Shown: piece after piece, positions 34,459 to 46,146 of the stretch | Position numbering within the stretch: the stretch's first letter is position 1 | How the letters are laid out: every line of letters starts with the position of its first letter | Assembly: GCA_019400425.1 (NCBI GenBank) | Contig: JAFREE010000009.1 | Location: 1-64,000, forward strand | Origin: Hymenochaete sp. R1 | Lineage: Eukaryota; Basidiomycota; Agaricomycetes; Hymenochaetales; Hymenochaetaceae | DNA length: 64,000 nt | Direction: 5' to 3' | Translations under genes and position numbers: made by a program | The notes under the pieces: generated by a model | The model's database searches: none | Told to the model about the DNA's origin: nothing | The model's input: only the letters and a program-made list of their open reading frames with translations

Positions 34459-35617
34459 CTACTCAAAGATAAGATACTCTAGTGTTCTCTCCATATCAGC
34501 GTCTTCTACTGGTTCGCGGTACATGCATGACATATCGACGATGCAGTCGTAGAAAGAATGCCGGTCGAACGCAAAAAACCCTTCATCTTGCCTTTCTTTT
34601 AATGACCGGAAAACATTGTCAAGTTCTTGAATGCATCCGAGACGAACCAGACGTGCACAATAACGAACAAACACTGAAGCTCGATCAGGATTGCTATAAA
34701 GAAAGACAGAAGCAGATTTAGAACGAAGCATTCACACAATATAATATAATATAACTTACTTGAGAAATCCAAGTAAAACAGATTTGTTATTCAAATTGTA
34801 TTGCTTTTCGTTGAAAAATTTCCACAGTTCATCATCCGTTAAAGAAACCATTGTTCTGGCGGCCGCACACGCGACCATGGGAATCGATGTTAAACTGCCG
34901 GGCAAGTCTTGAAGGAAGTGGGAATTTTCGAAAGAGTTGAGATAAGCCCGAATTCCATCATCTTCGACCGACAATGTGGTGATAGCATCCAAGGTTTGGA
35001 CAAGATTGGCCGGCGAGGTTGTGGGCCTGAGGATTTTGGAAGAACGTAAGTATTAGCATCTATTCAGACCGAGCACCGCACCTGATAAATCCGACCAGTC
35101 GTTGCATTTGCTTGTTAATCTCACCCCTCACAGCTAGACGCTCATCTGGAATCACGAATAAAGCTCGGAACACTGCCTTTTCTTATCAGAGGGAAAGCGT
35201 ACCTAATAGAAACACGCCCCCACTCTCGATCCCAAGTCTGTCGCCCTTGGCCTGCAGATGCCGTATCTTCCTCGCAGTCGCTAAAGGTCCAAACCCCAGT
35301 TGGTGAGCCATAGATGCGATTCTGGATTCTACCACGCGTCCGAGAGGCTGGTAAAAATACGTATCCAGAGTTCTCCCAGCACCTGGCAAATCAGAACACG
35401 TCGCGGTCGAGCTAAAGCTAAAGGTAGAGCCTGAGGTGAACGTGGATCCGAGGCTGTCACGAAATGATACCGTGCGCAGTCTGGAATCTATAATCTGGCC
35501 ACTGCTTGACGCTGAAATGTCATTGCAAGGCACAACATGGGTGGCCTCACTCCTGATGCTTGAGCTCATCCCGATAGACTCTTTTGTGATAGTCGAAGGC
35601 ATAGCTGTGGTTGGCAT
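34459..35617 (-). CDS. hypothetical helical protein, 326 aa
   Basis: Exons 35617-35203, 35145-35082, 35026-34760 and 34693-34459, with consistent phases. The first 90 residues are Ser/Thr-rich and probably disordered. The remainder is Leu/Arg/Asp-rich and mostly helical: RIASMAHQLGFGPLATARK, DERLAVRGEINKQMQRLVG, and a region with FFNEKQYNLNNKSVLLGFL. It resembles helical-repeat or armadillo-like folds, but I recognise no named family. There is no signal peptide or transmembrane segment. The intron pattern and clean frame make it a real gene. The start at 35617 is the first ATG; a Met 16 codons later is possible. Confidence 0.7.
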
Positions 35618-36392
35618 GAGTGGAAATTTTGTCTAAAGGGTGATATTAGGATGGACGTTATTATACGATAGGCCGTCTGAGCGCCTCCTTTTGAGCGTTG
35701 GCAGTGCTTGTTGCTATGTCATCCCAGAGATCTATTGTGTGTACGCTGCTTCTTTGCCTAGAGGTACGGAGGATGTCCGATATCATGATGCTTCACTGCC
35801 ATCCAGTCTTACGAAATGGCTCCTCAAGCATTGAATTCATGAGTTAGGAAGCAAAAATCGTACGCATGGTGCCATCTGAGCGCTTGTCCCGAATATCTTG
35901 CAAGCATATGGAAAAAGGACATGGCGATGAGTGTGTGAGCAGACCTAGCCCCGAGAAGTGATTCCACACGTTTAGGCTAATCTATTCATTACGTAAGATA
36001 TTTAATAGTCAAATCAAACGCGAAGGCTCATCATCGGAATACTCAGTTACAGTTACCTCCATCCCAACACCTGATCATTTCTGAAATTTCACAAAATGGA
36101 AGCTGGGTACGAGTTGAGCATCCTAAACGAGTGGTTCATATACTATGAGAGTATACAGCTTGAATACAAGACATTTGATAAGCAGACAAACCAGTAAAGG
36201 GTCAAGAGAGCTCCGTGAAAGTCAAGAGTCCAATACAAAGCAAATTAAAACCAAAGTATACCAAAAAGTGCATCGAGGTATAGAGAGAGAGAAAGAGATT
36301 CCGAGTAATCAAAAAAAATCAGATGAATCGTCTATAAGGATATCCAACACCGTAGTTCATAGCTATAACAAAAGTTCTATTTTGAGGAGGCT
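35618..36392. other. intergenic, nothing recognised
   Basis: Promoter side of the 326-aa gene and 3' flank of the glucanase. Short frames only. Confidence 0.5.
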
Positions 36393-39349
36393 TCAGAGCT
36401 CCGGAGCGGGTGTTATCTGTACTTCACGAGCTGCGAACGTTTGTCCTCCCGTACATGCATCGGTCGGGACTGGAGCCCCCAGCGCCATCCACGCATTCGG
36501 ACTAAAGAGTGAAATTAGTCGAAATCAGTCATGCGATGCGTAACCGCACTTGAACAAAAGAGCAACTTACTAGCTACACCCTGCTACCTCCGTCACCAAA
36601 CTCGCCGTATCCCCCGCATCCGCCCACCCATCTCCCTGAGTAACAGTCTTTGGCAAGTCCGAGAAGAATGTATCACTAGGCAAGGTCTCCATCGCCGCCG
36701 TGCTCGTATACGTCGGCAGCCCACTGGCAGGAACTCCAGTAACGCCGCTCATCGCCGTCGGAGGCCACGCTGTGAACTTCTCCCTGACGTCCTCCGAAAT
36801 TGTACCTGCTCCTGCGCCGCCCGTTTGCCATGCTGAGGCGAAGGTACCAGGGAACTGGGTCCCGGTAACGGAGAGGGAGGCGCATGCACCGACGGCAGAG
36901 CGGGGATCGGAGGGTATGAAGGAGTTTTCGAGGCCGAGTTGGTAAGACCAGAGTGGAGCCTGAACGGTCCCTGTCGACGAGGAGTTGCCGATCTATGTAA
37001 GAGGGAGGAACGGAATAGTCAATAAGGGGTTCACTTTATAAGAAAGAGAAGAACTGTGGTTTTTACCTTCCAAGTCCAGAAGAACCAATTCTGCAAAGCA
37101 TCCATAGAAGCGAGCGTGAACTGCATGAGTTGCTGCTTCGTTGTATCGTTCCATTGCGTGATATCGTTCCAGAAATTACAATCCGCGCCAGAGCCTGAGG
37201 TCCCGGTAACGCCGTTCAGGAAGAGTCCACAGTCGTTGATACCGTTGCTGAACTCTCCGGCGATCTATTGGACATGTTCGTATATTGGTTAGAGTTTGAA
37301 CGAAGAAGAAGCCAGTACACGAATACTCACAGTCATGCCGAAATCGAACATACTTAAATTCCACGATCAATTTAATTAGTATCTTACAACTATCCTCATC
37401 CGAGCGAAGGTACGCACCTCTGGTTCATTCCCAACCCCCACGACAGACAAGCCTGCTTCGGCGCTACGTTCGGGTCAATAGCAGCACCTCCAAAAGCAAA
37501 GTATTGGTGCGTGTCCATATTGATACGGTCACTCCCAGGGAAGAAGTCCTTCCAGTCCGTCAAAGATTGGAATCCGTCGTGTATACCTATGAAGGCGCCC
37601 TTTCCTTCACCGATACCAGTGATGGAGCGGATCATGTCGTATGCTTGAAGGTAGCTGTGGAGAATGCGGATTTGGATGAGAAATATCTCCAAAGAAAACA
37701 ATTGGAAGGCACGTACAAGTTTGAGATGTTATCCTGGCCGATGATACCAGTCAGAGCCTCGTTGATGATCCCAAACATTGGAATAAGTTGCTGGTACTCT
37801 GGTTGAGAGATGAATTCGGTGATGACACGAATGTATCCTAGCATACGCTGTGCGTTCGCGAATCTGTCCAAACGTACAGATTTCAGTCACTGAAAAACAG
37901 AAACGTTCTGGGTGAGTAACGGAAGACACTGACCCCATAATCCCATTCATGAAGTTGATTTGCCCCGACTTGCCCGAATGGTTGAACCCATTCTGAGAGC
38001 CTGGCGCCGTATGAAGATCCAAATTGATTCTCATCCCATACTTCCTTGCCCATCTGAAAATCCGCAGAATATACTTCCACGACGTGCGCGCGAGGAAAGG
38101 TTCCTGGTCGGATTCCGTATTCCATTTGTCTATGGTCCAGAAGGGGATGGGGACGCGGATCCAGTTGAGACCTGCGCCTGCCATCTGGGCGATGTCTTGT
38201 TCGGTTCTGTGGGAGGAGTTTTAAATTTTTTTGCTGATATTAATTAATTAATTGATGAAGCGGGCGACGAACATGAAGGTGTTGTAGTGATCTTCTAGTT
38301 GTTGAAGACCACCACCTGGAGACGTGTCTGCAGCCATCGCCTCGCTGAGAGTCCACTCGTCAACAACGGTCCCCGTACCATTCTAGTAAGTATCTGGTAT
38401 CAGCTTCGCTTCTCAGTTTTTTCAGGGGCAAATATCACCTGGTACTTCTCGAAAAGCGCCGGAACGATGAACGGCTCGAGCACGAACAGTCCTCCGAGGT
38501 TCACACCGTATATCCTGTCTTCGCCAAACTGCCAGGTCGTGTTCAAAGGCGGCGTCCATGAGTTGGGCTGGGCGTTGTTGCTGAAGGGGTCATCGGGGTC
38601 GTCTACCCAGAATCCACCGAACTGCAAGCCGACATGATGAGAAGTTGCTGTGAGTGGCAAACCTTACACAGCAAGCTCACTGGGTTGTGGTACACGAACG
38701 TCGAACCATCTTCCATAGTGACTGTCGACCCATCACCTCCCGTCGTCGGGCCTTTCTTCCCATTCCCACTACCACCGCTTCCACTCGCACCTGCACCCCC
38801 ATTCGCATTTTTCCTCCCAAAGACGACTCCGATAGGAACAGCGATTGCAGCAGCTACGACCAAGAGAATCACAGCGAGCACGATCCAGAATTTACGCCGT
38901 CGATGTCGTCGAGGCTCGCCCGCCAACGCGTATCGTCTTCTCAGCCTGTTCCCGCCTTTCTCATCGAGTGCCGGCCCGGTAGACGCGGTGCGGTCGGCTT
39001 CTCCCGATCCGGCCCGAGCGCCGCCCGTGCCTCCGCTTCCACCAAAGAGCTCTCTCCCTGCATCACTCTCCGACACAGACTCGGTCGGTGTGGGCGTGTC
39101 CATCCCGGCAGGCGAAGACGTGTACATCGAGAAACGGTTCGGAGTCGGCGGACTGAGCGGGTCTTGATCGAAGGATGCTGGGGTGCTGGCTCCGACGGTC
39201 GAAGCGTTTAGTAGGCCCTCTTGGGGGGATCGATATCCTTCCTTATCCCTCTCGGCATCATCATCAGAGCCTCCTCGGAGACGGGCTCGGACTCCCGCGT
39301 CCGTCGCTGATAAGGGTTCGTCGGACGAGACGACGTTGTAGCGCGACAT
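36393..39349 (-). CDS. GH5 exo-beta-1,3-glucanase with N-terminal membrane anchor
   Basis: Ten exons in transcript order: 39349-38681, 38621-38439, 38382-38273, 38206-37934, 37863-37717, 37654-37418, 37352-37331 (22 nt), 37264-37067, 36992-36571 and 36501-36393, giving 789 aa. The cytosolic N-terminus (about 154 aa, Ser/Gly/Asp-rich) precedes one transmembrane helix (155-178), so the enzyme is type II with the catalytic domain outside. The domain shows YGVNLGGLFVLEPF, DEWTLSEA, GLNWIRVPIPFW and LDLHTAPGSQNG. The acid/base Glu is in GIINEALTG (about 447) and the nucleophile Glu in IAGEFSNG (about 551). The family (glucan 1,3-beta-glucosidase, EC 3.2.1.58) trims cell-wall beta-glucan. The membrane-anchored form is known in fungi and suggests wall remodelling in place. 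Confidence 0.93.
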
Positions 39350-40429
39350 GGACGAGGCGCAGGAACTCGGAGAAATGTACGCCGTAGGAATGGTGGGACA
39401 AAGCAGAGGGCGAAAGGGGGAAAGGAAAGATAGACCGTGGATGTGCTTTTTTTCAACGACCGTCCTCTGGGGAGCTCACGGTGTGGACGGGACGGCGAGA
39501 AGGTGTCTTGAATCTTCTCCCTTCGACTTCCAATTGTATGCGCCAACAGAGACCGACGGCGCTTTCACAGGCGGAGTGGATATAGTGCGTCCCAGTCGGT
39601 ATGTTTCGTTTACTCGAGTATGTTCTCATCCTGTCTTCGATGCAGTCTGCACACACGACCACTCCACATCACCTCCCACCTCAAGTTGAGCTTCAGAAAA
39701 TCCCGATTATTCGTTTTGCGGATCTCGCTGTGAAGAGAGATCAAAACTCGTGGTTCGTCTTGGTCTCCATTTCACTGATGTATCTCCACATTTTCATCGG
39801 CTATTGACGATCTATTTCAGTGCTTGCTTATCTCTTACGGCGAGGGTCTCCCGCGCACAACCACCCGACCACCCTAGGTCCATAGGCCATGCTTCGCAAT
39901 TCACTCCCACATCTGTGACGTGTGCAAACGAACTGCGAATATATTCCTGTCTTTCGAAATATCGAAATAACACGCTTTTCCGCCAATCGTTTTGCCGTGT
40001 GCGAAGTGTGTTATTTTTGAATTTGCGCAGTCGCCGATGATGCTTCTGGTCTGCTCCTATTTCCAGTACGATCAGTTGATCTATACCTCGTTTCTAGGGC
40101 TTTAGCCGTTCACCTTTTTTTTCACTCTTTCAGGGAAATAGCTCTTCCGCATAAAAGATGGGCCCATGGTTCTTACAGGAAGCACAATGCAATTGCGGAG
40201 AACATAATGACTGATTTTACAAGTGGACACCAATGGAAATTTTCTTCAAGCAGCTCTTCGATGGCTCTTCAGGCCCTATCGTACAAATTGCAAGTTCAAC
40301 TTGGCAAGCAGCAAATCGATATAAAGGCCACAGGTACAACTAGACTTCAGTCTCATATGCTTTCGTGATCAGGAACATTTTAGTCTGCTTACCAACGTTA
40401 CATCCAACGGACTGATTTATAACTAGCCC
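39350..40429. other. intergenic, upstream of the glucanase
   Basis: No gene is supported. The left part is the promoter side of the glucanase gene. Confidence 0.5.
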
Positions 40430-41383
40430 GAGGCCTTTCTCCAGCCAGTCTTGGCCTCGTCAGCCGAATTCACTTTCGATTCGCCCAGCCCTAGTGTCTC
40501 CGAATTCAGCGTCAACTCAAATCGGAACCAGGCGAATCACAAACATGACCGTCAGCCTCGTTCCAGACTGGCGTCGATGATGAGGCGCCACGATCAAGAT
40601 TGGAGCAGATCTCAGTCTCGACCACCGCTGGTGCGGTGATTCTAATGCGGATGTCGTGAACTCTGTGAATTCTGGATTCAGCCACCAGCCTCATTGCTGA
40701 GCTGGAGATTATGTAGGGCTGACGCGTTTTCGAGCCAGCCTCGGAGTGCATGTCGGCCTACATTTGTGCCAGCTAGAATGTCTCGTCTCAGCCGGCCAGT
40801 GCCGGACTCTTTGAACATGCATTTCACATCAGCCCTGGCTTTTTGTTTCATGCCGACATTCAGTTTTCAACGGACAACCGGCTCTAGATTTTACTGCAAT
40901 TCTCGTCAGCTTCTTCTATGTCAGCCTTATGTTCTTATAAATGGACATTCTGACTGGTCAGCGTCCTGTTTCTCCATGCATTCGCAACGTACCATCCGCC
41001 AAGGTCTACAGCTTTTATCTCCCGTCGTATAAGTGATGAGTCGGACTTTTCAGACCCAAGATGATGCAAGGACTACGACGCTTTGAAGGCTGAAAAGGCC
41101 GACTCGCAGTGCAGTTGTCAGCATCGACTTCCAGTGGGTAATTTTGCTTACGACTTCAGCTTATAAATAGCTGACAAATCTGTAGGGACCGGGAAGTCTT
41201 GAGTCGTCCGTCAACCCCTTTGTTCGTAAGGAGACTTTCCAATGCTGTGATCCCCTGCGGTCTTGATCGCATGTCTACAATGGTAGAATAATTTCTTGAA
41301 CGCCGCTGCTTTCTTGTACTGACAAATATCCCGAAAGTGACTTTCGAACCGATCCACCCGAGACTCAAATCTGGTCGGAATGG

Positions 41384-41391
41384 TATAAATA
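41384..41391 (+). promoter_or_regulatory. TATA-like box of SDR-4
   Basis: TATAAATA, 69 bp before the SDR-4 ATG, in the same position as in SDR-5. Confidence 0.55.
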
Positions 41392-41452
41392 AAGCTTCAA
41401 GGCTCTTACATCGACAATACACTTCTCCAATCACATAATCCTCGTATACACC

Positions 41453-42397
41453 ATGTCTACTCTCACAGGTCAAACAGTCCTCGTCATCGGCGGCTCCTCT
41501 GGCATCGGCTACGCCGTTGCGAAACTCTCCCTTCTTTCGGATGCGTCGCGCGTTATTATCGCGTCGTCCTCCAAAACTAAAGTCGACAATGCACTTTCGA
41601 GGCTGGCCAAGGATGGGGGGGCTGGAGCTGAGAAGCGTATCGCAGGGGAGACGGTCGATTCTTCCAACGGAAAGGATGTTAGGGCGTTATTGGAGAGGGT
41701 TGGAGAGATCGATCACTTGGTGTATACGAGCGGCGGGACGTTGAGGTTAGGATTCCCCGATGTTAATCTGGACTCCCAGAAAGGTGCGTTCACTATCCTT
41801 CTTATTAATCGGGCTCAGTTCTTATCCTTTATGTCTACTTCTCTTTCTCAACCCAAAGACATATTTGATCTCATGTTCTGGGGCGGCCTCGAGGCTGCGA
41901 AAGCTGCCAAGCTCAAGAAGGGCGGATCGATAACTCTGACGATAGGCCAATCCATCAAGAGGCCCGGTAAGGGCTGGACGTTGATGGCATCGGTTGCGGG
42001 TGCGGCTGATGCAGCTACACGCGGGCTTGCTGTCGACCTTGCACCATCTCGAGTAAACATTGTTAGTCCTGGTTTTGTTGCAACAGAGGTAAGAAACTTG
42101 TGAAATGTTTTCTTTCACCTGATAGATGTAAACCTAACTCCTTTTTAGGCATGGGATAAGATGGACCCAGTTGCGAAAGAGCATCTTTTCGCGGATCAGG
42201 CGGAGAAGCTTTTGGTGAAACACGTCGGAACTCCAGATGAGCTTGCGGAAGCGTATGTCTTCCTGATGAAGTTAGTATCTGCATTTCTATTTTATGCGAC
42301 TTAAAATATCAATTACTGACCGATACCAATATGACACAGGTGCAAGTATATAACAGGCCAACGAATTGAGGTTGACGGTGGCCTTATTTACATCTAG
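41453..42397 (+). CDS. SDR-4: atypical short-chain dehydrogenase/reductase
   Basis: Exons 41453-41783, 41859-42088, 42149-42270 and 42340-42397, giving 246 aa. It has the glycine loop GGSSGIG, a YTSGG turn, SITLTIGQS, then MASVAGAADAATRGLA where Tyr and Lys are missing, and the tail TGQRIEVDGG ending in LIYI. It is the closest paralog of SDR-5, which lies 1.4 kb downstream in the same orientation; the two form a tandem duplication. Compared with SDR-1 and SDR-3, the exon 3 region uses AWDKMDPVAKEHLF, so the substrate-side loop differs. Confidence 0.88.
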
Positions 42398-43771
42398 GAT
42401 GTTGTGCCAAGGCGCACTCGAACTCACTTGTATACTAAATTAAATGCCTCCGGAATTCACGCGGCTTTCAGGGACGTATAAAAAGTTATCAAACCAGCCG
42501 GACATCGACAGACTCTGCATCATTTCAAAGCTAAAGATGAAGCGACATTGTCGTCTTCATACCGCCTGCAGTAGAATGCTTACCAAGGTTAATACAGGCT
42601 TTGCAGTATACGACCTGTCTGAACTTGCTGACCCGAAATATTCTCGAATTCGATCATTCTTCCATCAACGACCGGTCTCTTACCAATAACAGAAGAAATG
42701 ATGCGATTCAAGATCAGTCTCCTTCAGGTCGGTCTGGAATCTTGTCAGCCGAATTCAGTTCAAGTTTCGACTCGTCCAGCCAGCCAGCCAGCCAGTCTAA
42801 GTCTCTGCGAGCCCAATAGTGATGTCGACGTGGGTGTGATCCGGAACTGGGCTAATCACGAACGCAACTGTTAGCCTGTTTCTTGTCTCAGTTAGTAGTT
42901 ACCATAATCTCAAAACCAACGGGTCCGGCTTTTGGTCTCGACTATTTGTGGACCGACCCTAAATCCCACAACATTTGGGTACGCACTACGAGTCTCAATA
43001 TTTATGTCGGAAAACGAGGAAGTGTGTGGCGCCGACATGCCGAAGTTGTCCAAGTATACCAGCCGCGACTTTTACTGTCAGCAGCTGAGCCATGCCGACC
43101 AGCCCAGCGTGCCAGCCTGCAGATTCCAGTCTCAACTGTTGAATATTTGGCGTACGGTTGATTCTAACTTCAACCGTCTAGGGAACCGACCTCGTCTCAG
43201 GTGCTTGGCACGAAATTGATATATATCTAACCAGCCCCTGCTACGCAGTTCTCCATGTCAGCCTTCTCCACGGTCAGCCCCATATTCATGTTCTTCTTAA
43301 AGACTTCGCCAAGTTATCCTCTTCAACTTTGTGACACCGCGTTCAAGACGACCTTGAATTCCTAGTGCAGGCGCGATACGTCGGATTTTACTTCAACTCG
43401 ATGACGCGACGACGAGGTTTCAAAGATGGACTGTTTCGCGAGGTGCAATTGTCAGCATCACTGTGCAGTGAGTAATTTTGCTTACGACTTTTGCTTACTC
43501 CATCGATAATAGCTGACAAAAAAATCTGGGCTCAATGGATTCGAACTGTAGGCTTTTATCACGCTGTGTGCCAGCGTCATCCCGGAAATTCTGATCGTAT
43601 GACCGGTGCCATCAACGAAATGTGCATGGTACAAGGCTAATCAGTCAGCACCTATTAATCGCAATGCTTTAACATCATTGATTTTCTATTCCGACGAAGA
43701 CCCAGGAAGTGACGTGCTTTGCATCGTCTCGTCCTCTGAATGGAATTCGGTCAATTTCGAAATTCCAATGG

Positions 43772-43778
43772 TATAAAT
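43772..43778 (+). promoter_or_regulatory. TATA-like box of SDR-5
   Basis: TATAAAT, 64 bp before the SDR-5 ATG. Confidence 0.55.
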
Positions 43779-43835
43779 GAACCTTGGGGGCACACTCATC
43801 AGAGGCGCGACTCTTCCAATACACAATCATATACA

Positions 43836-44784
43836 ATGACTACTCTCACAGGCCAAACAGTCCTCGTCATCGGTGGTTCCTCTGGTATCGGCTATGCTGT
43901 CGCGAAGCTCTCCCTCCTCTCCGACGCATCCCGTGTTATTATCGCATCATCCTCCAAAACCAAAGTTAATGATGCGTTGTCGAGACTGGCTAAGGACGGT
44001 GGACCTGGGGCTGGGAAGCGCATTGTAGGGGAAACTGTCGACTCAACCGTTTCGAAGGAAGTAAGGGCGCTGTTGGAACGGGTCGGGGAGATCGATCATT
44101 TGGTATACACAAGTGGTGGAAATCTGAAATTGGGATTCCCCGATGTTGACTTGGACGCTCAAAGAGGTACACTGCAGAACTCTCTTTAATCCATTCACGA
44201 CTCCGCTTCCTGCTTACATTGCGATATCTTTTTCTACTTCATCTCAAAGACGTTTTCGACATCATGTTCTGGGGAGCCCTCGAGGCAGCGAAGTCTGCTA
44301 AACTAAGGAAGGGAGGATCGATTACCCTAACCATAGGCCAATCCATCAAGAGACCGAAGGCGGGGTGGACGGTGGTAGCAGGGCTTGCGGGCGCCGCCGA
44401 CGCAGCTACACGTGGGCTTGCTGTAGACCTTGCACCATCTCGAGTGAACATCGTCAGCCCTGGCGCTGTAATAACAGAGGTACGAATCATTGTGAACGCT
44501 TACACTCTGTTAAATGAATCACATATCTGCTTTCCTTAGGCATGGGACAAAAGGGACGCTGCTACGAGAGAGAAGTATTTCGAAGAGCTGAAAGAGACGC
44601 TCCTGGTGAAGCACGTCGGAACCCCAGAAGAACTAGCGGAAGCGTATCTCTTTCTGATGAAGTCAGTATCTTTTGTTGCGAATGGTTCACAAGTATAGAT
44701 GCCTAATATGCATCACTTTCAAACAGGTGCAAGTACATCACAGGCCAGCGAATTGAGGTTGACGGTGGTTTTATTTACATCTGA
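43836..44784 (+). CDS. SDR-5: atypical short-chain dehydrogenase/reductase
   Basis: Exons 43836-44166, 44250-44479, 44540-44661 and 44727-44784, giving 246 aa with the same exon lengths as SDR-1, SDR-3 and SDR-4. It has the glycine loop GGSSGIG, SITLTIGQS, a VVAGLAGAADAATRGLA segment without the catalytic Tyr or Lys, and the tail TGQRIEVDGG ending FIYI. It is the tandem partner of SDR-4. An in-frame ATG at 43740 would add 32 residues, but it lies before the TATA-like box, so the start at 43836 is preferred. Confidence 0.88.
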
Positions 44785-45015
44785 AAGGATTCCGGTACTG
44801 TACGCGCCATCGAGTGCGCGTTTCTGTATCATCCTGAACGTCTTCGAGATATAAATGGTTTATCGGATAAAACCTCCTCCGTTTTTAGGACGTTCCAAAC
44901 TGGCTAACCGCCAGTATCCCATTTTCATTTTAAATCAGGGATTTGATTCCGTCTCAATTCTAAAATTATGGATCTTCTCTAAGTGCAAAATAGATTCGGC
45001 TTCAATCTAAGGTAC

Positions 45016-46146
45016 CTAATTCGCAGCCCCCTTGGCTTTCACAGAAAGAACACTGGGCAACATAATTGCCTTCAAATCGTCTAAAATATCCAACGATTTG
45101 TACAGGCCTTGTAGGATAGAATCTCCTTGCTCCTGATGCTCCAACTCATCCTCCCGCAAAGACAACCCATGTTCCGCTATCTTCTTCCGCAAATTATCCT
45201 TCTCCGCATCGATGAATTCTTCAAACGATTGCTCAGTAGACTCCTCTATCCCAGTGCGGGTCTCGAACTTCGTCGACTTCCACCTATTCTTAGCAATCCG
45301 GACGATTGCGCGGAAGGCATCTATTTCCGCTTCGGAAGAACTACTCTGGTTTGTAAAAATGATAGCCCGACCTGCCACTCCGTCCAAAGCTGCTTTGACT
45401 TCCTGCGTGCAAAGAAGCAGGTCCATGGTGGAAGAATGGTGAGCTTTTCTCTTGACGGCTTTGAGCTCGTTATTGAGAATCAGGACGTCACTAGAAGTGG
45501 AAGCATCAATAATCCGCTGGTCTTTAGAACGAGAATCGACCCCAGGGAAGAATAGTTCCAGAGCTTCTTCGCGAAGAGCCAAGTCGGATGCCCTGGAATC
45601 GCTGATTTGCTCGTCATTTAATTCGGCGTCGTCAGGAGGAGGGATAATCTGGTCGAGTTTGCCATCTTTAATGACCTTCGATCCATTTCCCTTAATCGTC
45701 GCCAAACTCGATGAGATAGCCGCCTTCGCGGAAGCCCACTTCCCTTCTCGAGAGTAGCTTGAGAGGATGTTCTCGAGGTTCAGGTCGTCAAGCAAAGCCT
45801 TCAGACCTTTGACTTTACGTATATGATCTGATAGAAAAACCCTGCGATCAGGCGTATGCGTGTACTTTCTCGGCTTGCGACTCGAATTGTTGTCGTCCCC
45901 AACTTGCTTGGCCTCTGGATCTCGGTCGTCGATGATGTCGATAGCAGTAGTCACGTAATATGCTATACGAGGCTCATCTGAGAATCTTTCAGGATGCTTA
46001 TCGTGTTCCCGCAACCAAGCCAGGCCAGGCTTTGACTTGGACTTCTTTACGTTCGCGTCCTCGATTTTTTCGGGAGCTCGTTCCCGTTTCTCTTTTCCCT
46101 TGGAAGAGGAGGTATGGAATAGTGAGGATGCGTCTTCAGATGCCAT
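45016..46146 (-). CDS. hypothetical protein, 376 aa, single exon
   Basis: An intronless minus-strand gene. The N-terminus (SSKGKEKRERAPEK, VKKSKSKP) is basic and probably a nuclear localisation signal. The body is charged and mainly helical, with segments such as LKALLDDLNLENILSSYS and EEFIDAEKDNLRKKIAEHG. No transmembrane segment, signal peptide or catalytic motif is seen. I recognise no domain. Like the 412-aa gene at 8238-9476, it lacks introns in an intron-rich neighbourhood, but the two proteins show no obvious similarity by eye. The first ATG in the frame is at 46146. Confidence 0.7.
   Translation of the reverse strand: MASEDASSLFHTSSSKGKEKRERAPEKIEDANVKKSKSKPGLAWLREHDKHPERFSDEPRIAYYVTTAIDIIDDRDPEAKQVGDDNNSSRKPRKYTHTPDRRVFLSDHIRKVKGLKALLDDLNLENILSSYSREGKWASAKAAISSSLATIKGNGSKVIKDGKLDQIIPPPDDAELNDEQISDSRASDLALREEALELFFPGVDSRSKDQRIIDASTSSDVLILNNELKAVKRKAHHSSTMDLLLCTQEVKAALDGVAGRAIIFTNQSSSSEAEIDAFRAIVRIAKNRWKSTKFETRTGIEESTEQSFEEFIDAEKDNLRKKIAEHGLSLREDELEHQEQGDSILQGLYKSLDILDDLKAIMLPSVLSVKAKGAAN

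Larger units (their letters stand above)
40430..42397. repeat. tandem segmental duplication, unit 1 (promoter plus SDR-4)
   Basis: This block is related along its length to 42690-44784. Matching landmarks include GTCAGCCGAATTCA near the start, a region with many CAGCC words, TAATTTTGCTTACGACTT and AATAGCTGACAAA about 300 bp before the ATG, then a TATAAAT box and the SDR gene. The upstream parts have diverged more than the exons. Confidence 0.75.
42690..44784. repeat. tandem segmental duplication, unit 2 (promoter plus SDR-5)
   Basis: Second unit of the duplication described at 40430-42397. Near its start the CAGC word is repeated four times in a row (CCAGCCAGCCAGCCAGT, near 42779), showing local slippage. 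The remaining landmarks follow in the same order and spacing. Confidence 0.75.

Noticed and set aside
40451..40639. 62-codon frame in the CAGCC-rich block
   Set aside because: The matching region of the second duplication unit does not keep the frame, so it is unlikely to be coding.
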